A DNA stretch of 64,000 nt from CBDCTM01 sp965222005. GTDB taxonomy: Bacteria; Bacteroidota; Bacteroidia; Chitinophagales; Saprospiraceae. Within the stretch, counting starts at the first letter, position 1. Each line of letters begins with the position of its first letter. The notes below the pieces were generated by a model. That model did not search any database, was not told the origin of the DNA, and saw only the letters and a list, made by a program, of their open reading frames with translations. Positions 61,317-64,000 of this stretch are shown here, in pieces. The stretch lies in assembly GCA_965222005.1 (NCBI GenBank), contig OZ244935.1, forward strand, positions 5,208,001-5,272,000, read 5' to 3'. The translations under genes and the position numbers were made by a program.

Positions 61317-62252
61317 ATGAGTAAAGTAACCGTTGTAGGAGCCGGAAATGTTGGTGCTACTGTTGCCAATGTACTGGCCCACAAAGACATCGTCAATGAA
61401 ATTGTCTTGCTCGACATTAAAGACAAAATGGCTATGGGCAAAGCCCTGGACTCCTGGCAGCAAGCACCTATCGACTATTATAGTACCCGCCTTATTGGCA
61501 CCAAAGACTACCGCAAAACGCGCAATTCGGATGTAGTAGTCATTACTGCCGGTATCCCGCGTCGCCCTGGTATGAGCCGCGACGATCTTATCTCTACTAA
61601 TGCCAAAATCGTCACCTCTGTGACCCAATCGATCAAAAAATATTCAAAAAATCCGATCATCATCGTCGTTTCCAATCCGCTGGATGTGATGAGCTACGCA
61701 GCCTACAAAGTAGCTAAACTACGACCAGGCCGCGTATTCGGCATGGCTGGCATCCTCGATACGGCCCGCTATCGCGCTTTCCTATCCACCGAGCTCAATG
61801 TATCTCCGAAAGACATACAGGCCGTACTAATGGGTGGCCACGGCGATACGATGGTCCCCCTACCCCGCTATACCACTGTAGGAGGTATCCCCGTCACTGA
61901 AATGATCGAAAAAGACAAACTCAAGGCAATCGTCGAGCGCACCAAAATGGGCGGCGGTGAGCTGGTCAAATTGATGGGCACCTCAGCCTGGTATGCCCCC
62001 GGCGCCGCTGCTGCACAAATGGTAGAAGCCATCTTACGCGATGAAAATCGAATATTTCCCGTTTGTACATGGCTCAATGGCGAATACGGCCTGAAGAACA
62101 TATTCCTCGGTGTGCCTGTTAAGTTAAACAGCAAAGGCATCGGCGAGATCATCGAACTCAAGCTCAACAAAACGGAAATGAAGCTATTGAAAAACTCTGC
62201 CAACCACGTCAGGAAAGTAATGCGGGTGTTTGAAAAGATGAAGATTGTGTAA
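61317..62252 (+). CDS. mdh: Malate dehydrogenase
   Basis: 311 residues. KVTVVGAGNVGATVANVLA (NAD-binding Rossmann loop), VLLDI (acidic residue after beta2, favouring NAD), VITAGIPRRPGMSRDDLI (the Arg residues of the mobile loop that select malate), SNPLDVM, and LMGGHGDTMVPLPRY (catalytic His). It interconverts malate and oxaloacetate in the TCA cycle. Length and motifs are those of the lactate-dehydrogenase-like MDH type. It is followed by a short inverted CCGG-word repeat, then a VWA gene. Confidence 0.96.
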   Translation: MSKVTVVGAGNVGATVANVLAHKDIVNEIVLLDIKDKMAMGKALDSWQQAPIDYYSTRLIGTKDYRKTRNSDVVVITAGIPRRPGMSRDDLISTNAKIVTSVTQSIKKYSKNPIIIVVSNPLDVMSYAAYKVAKLRPGRVFGMAGILDTARYRAFLSTELNVSPKDIQAVLMGGHGDTMVPLPRYTTVGGIPVTEMIEKDKLKAIVERTKMGGGELVKLMGTSAWYAPGAAAAQMVEAILRDENRIFPVCTWLNGEYGLKNIFLGVPVKLNSKGIGEIIELKLNKTEMKLLKNSANHVRKVMRVFEKMKIV

Positions 62253-62258
62253 GCGTTA

Positions 62259-62310
62259 TTCGGTTGTCCGGTAGCCTGCTAACACAGATACCTGGCACCG
62301 GACAACCGAA
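62259..62310. repeat. Short inverted CCGG-word repeat
   Basis: TTCGGTTGTCCGGT (62259-62272) and its exact complement (62297-62310), 24-nt spacer. The arm contains the same TTGTCCGG word as the 17971-18430 array. It is the smallest of the three loci and may also help end the mdh transcript, though an A-run, not a T-run, follows it. Confidence 0.7.
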
Positions 62311-62322
62311 AAAAATAAAAAA

Positions 62323-63423
62323 ATGAAGGGCTGGAAATTTTCTCAATTCATTCCCGGACAAAAAGGCGGCTCCCCCTTCGAGCGGCTACTCAACATATTC
62401 CGGCAGTTGTTGCTTTATACCTCCGGCGATGTAAGCGAAGCTCTGAGTTGGCTCACTGAGCTGGACAAGGAATATCAGCTCACCGATGAGCAATACGGAA
62501 TTGCCGATTTCATCCAGGATCTTATCGACAAAGGGTATATCCAGCAGCAAGACGCCCGCAACCCCAATTTTGTGCCTTCCGCCAAGATGGAAATGGAAAT
62601 GCGCCAGAAAGCCCTTGAGGATATTTTTGGGCAAATCAAAAAAGCACAAAGTGGCAAACACAATACACGCTATGAAGGCAAGGGTGATGAGTTTACTGCT
62701 GATCGGAAGCCCTATGAATTTGGTGACAGCCTCGAAAATCTGGCCATTTCCGAATCGCTGCGCAATGCCCAAATCAACCACGGTATCGAGGATTTCCAGC
62801 TTACCCAAAATGACCTGGAAGTACACGAAACTTATTACCAAAGCCAGATGAGTACGGTGCTGATGATTGATATTAGCCACTCGATGATTCTGTATGGAGA
62901 AGATCGTATCACGCCGGCCAAAAAGGTAGCTATGGCACTATCAGAGCTCATCATCACGCGCTACCCTAAAGACACCCTCGACATCATCGTGTTTGGCAAT
63001 GATGCCTGGCAAATTAAAATCAGCGATTTACCCTATCTCCAGGTTGGCCCCTACCACACTAATACGGTAGCCGGACTCGAGCTGGCAATGGATCTGCTGC
63101 GCCGTCGGCGAAATCCCAACAAACAAATTTTTATGATCACCGACGGCAAGCCAACCTGTATAAAAAAAGGCAAAAAGTATTATAAAAACAGCTTTGGCCT
63201 CGACCGCAAAATTATCGGCCGGACGCTTAATCTCGCCACTCGCTGCCGCAAGCTCGATATCCCGATTACCACCTTCATGATCGCCCGCGACCCCTATCTG
63301 GTTCGTTTTGTTGACCAATTTACCAAAGCCAACAACGGCAAGGCATTTTATAGTAGTTTGCAGGGGCTGGGAGAGTTTATTTTTATGGATTACAAAAACA
63401 ATAAGCGCCGCAGGCACCGGTAA
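62323..63423 (+). CDS. VWA (von Willebrand A) domain protein
   Basis: 366 residues. The N-terminal 150 residues are charged helices (LNIFRQLLLYTSGDVSEALS; MEMEMRQKALEDIFGQIKKA). The VWA domain has STVLMIDISHSMILYGEDRI (MIDAS DxSxS), an intermediate Thr, and IFMITDGKPTC (MIDAS Asp). VWA proteins of this cytoplasmic type usually partner with MoxR-type AAA+ ATPases in metal insertion or complex assembly. No MoxR gene is within the window, so the partner must lie elsewhere. The basic C-terminus ends KNNKRRRHR. It follows mdh by 70 bases. Confidence 0.85.
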   Translation: MKGWKFSQFIPGQKGGSPFERLLNIFRQLLLYTSGDVSEALSWLTELDKEYQLTDEQYGIADFIQDLIDKGYIQQQDARNPNFVPSAKMEMEMRQKALEDIFGQIKKAQSGKHNTRYEGKGDEFTADRKPYEFGDSLENLAISESLRNAQINHGIEDFQLTQNDLEVHETYYQSQMSTVLMIDISHSMILYGEDRITPAKKVAMALSELIITRYPKDTLDIIVFGNDAWQIKISDLPYLQVGPYHTNTVAGLELAMDLLRRRRNPNKQIFMITDGKPTCIKKGKKYYKNSFGLDRKIIGRTLNLATRCRKLDIPITTFMIARDPYLVRFVDQFTKANNGKAFYSSLQGLGEFIFMDYKNNKRRRHR

Positions 63424-63561
63424 GCAAGTTTTCTGATCGTTGAAAATCAAGCCTGGCTCCTATTTTTGCCTATCTAAAGACAAAATTTCCCTATTCAGCA
63501 GCATTATTGTCACCTTTGCAACAACTGATTGGTAAATTGCTTAATCAATATAATAGCTGAC

Positions 63562-64000
63562 ATGAAAATTTTGCTATTTTGCTTACTCCTGAGTACGGGT
63601 ATAGACTGTTTGATAGCTCAGCAGCAGCTCTTTTTATGTGAAGACGGGCATGTGTTTTTTCGTTCGGATGCGCCGCTTGAACTCATAGAAGCCAACTCCA
63701 AACAGCTCCGGGGGGTAATTGACCCTCAAAAACGCAGCTTTGCATTCAGGTTGAGCATCAATTCTTTTGAAGGATTCAATAGTCGCCTGCAGCAAGTACA
63801 CTTCAATGAAAATTATCTAGAAAGCCATACTTACCCAAATGCCATTTTTAAAGGGAAAATCATTGAGCATATCGACTTCACAAAAGAAGGGACCTATGAT
63901 ATTCGTGCCAAAGGGATACTCGAAATTCATGGTATAAAGCAGGAACGAATTATCAAAAGTAAGCTCAAAATTCAGAACGAACAGGTCAGCATTCAATCTT
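63562..64000 (+). CDS. YceI-family lipid-binding protein, start only (cut by the window edge)
   Basis: 146 codons visible from ATG 63562. The signal MKILLFCLLLSTGIDCLIAQ is followed by VFFRSDAPLELIEANSKQLR, FAFRLSINSFEGFNSRLQQV, HFNENYLESHTYPNAIFKGK and DIRAKGILEIHGIKQERIIK. The HFNxNYLESxxYPxAxFxGKI block is the signature of the YceI lipocalin-like family, which binds polyisoprenoids in the periplasm. It lies 139 bases after the VWA gene, on the same strand. Confidence 0.88.
   Translation, partial: MKILLFCLLLSTGIDCLIAQQQLFLCEDGHVFFRSDAPLELIEANSKQLRGVIDPQKRSFAFRLSINSFEGFNSRLQQVHFNENYLESHTYPNAIFKGKIIEHIDFTKEGTYDIRAKGILEIHGIKQERIIKSKLKIQNEQVSIQS

Noticed and set aside
62259..62310. Simple rho-independent terminator of mdh
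   Set aside because: The stem is followed by A, not T, on the plus strand, and its words match the repeat family.
1..64000. tRNA or rRNA genes
   Set aside because: No TTCGA loop with a matching acceptor stem and no rRNA-like stretch was seen by eye; a tRNAscan run would settle it.

Overview
The window looks like a chromosome segment of a member of the Bacteroidota, most likely of the Saprospiria type. Evidence: several secreted proteins end in type IX secretion (T9SS) sorting domains; TonB-dependent receptors and lipoproteins with Bacteroidota-style signals are present; DUF4252, BNR-repeat and C1B-peptidase families occur; and the recognisable promoters follow the Bacteroidota form TTTG-N18/19-TAnnTTTG, with no Shine-Dalgarno sequences. 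The assignment below phylum level is inference. I saw no rRNA, tRNA or CRISPR array.

Layout. 1-507: start of a subtilisin-like protease running off the left edge. 700-1415: two 5'-truncated gene remnants pointing away from one breakpoint. 1519-8510: acyl-CoA dehydrogenase, a pair of secreted CotH-like proteins, a broken DUF4287 gene carrying a MITE-end scar, an ECF sigma factor, DUF4240 and GNAT proteins. 8531-14978: a PafA-like phosphatase lipoprotein, a secreted papain-like peptidase with a coupled membrane protein, then a two-gene operon of T9SS cargo, the first a chimera. 15367-22737: a probable defence island on the minus strand (EVE-McrB, McrC, a ParA-type ATPase, and a patatin phospholipase with a TPR-S/DUF4071-like N-terminus), interrupted by a MITE and by a 0.43-kb array built from 7- and 8-nt words. 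22840-33547: pyrE, NUDIX, M42 peptidase, UbiA-like protein, a large BNR-repeat protein and a fatty-acid desaturase. 33625-36455: ECF sigma, membrane anti-sigma-like protein and three DUF4252 proteins. 36511-36620: a cluster of DnaA-box-like sites. 37181-44056: LptF/G permease, PAP2 phosphatase, then a likely vitamin B12 uptake set (TonB receptor, promoter plus cobalamin riboswitch, two surface beta-propeller lipoproteins resembling BtuG). 44114-47716: xseB-xseA, sucC, truA. 48083-56718: a hybrid two-component sensor with an AraC-type output, small secreted proteins, a SulP transporter and DUF983. 56936-57751: a TIR-pYEATS protein. 57954-61139: tandem M43-like metallopeptidases, one with a lost catalytic Glu. 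61317-64000: mdh, a VWA protein and the start of a YceI-family gene.

Best candidates for something new: (i) the six-frame-open word array (17971-18430) upstream of the patatin gene and its two dispersed relatives at 11844-11970 and 62259-62310; (ii) the ParA/TPR-S-patatin pair next to EVE-McrBC; (iii) the tandem M43 genes with near-identical sorting domains but a dead active site in one; (iv) the single-gene TIR-pYEATS protein; (v) an orphan strong promoter at 56066-56096 with no gene behind it. All functional statements come from reading motifs by eye; no database search was possible.
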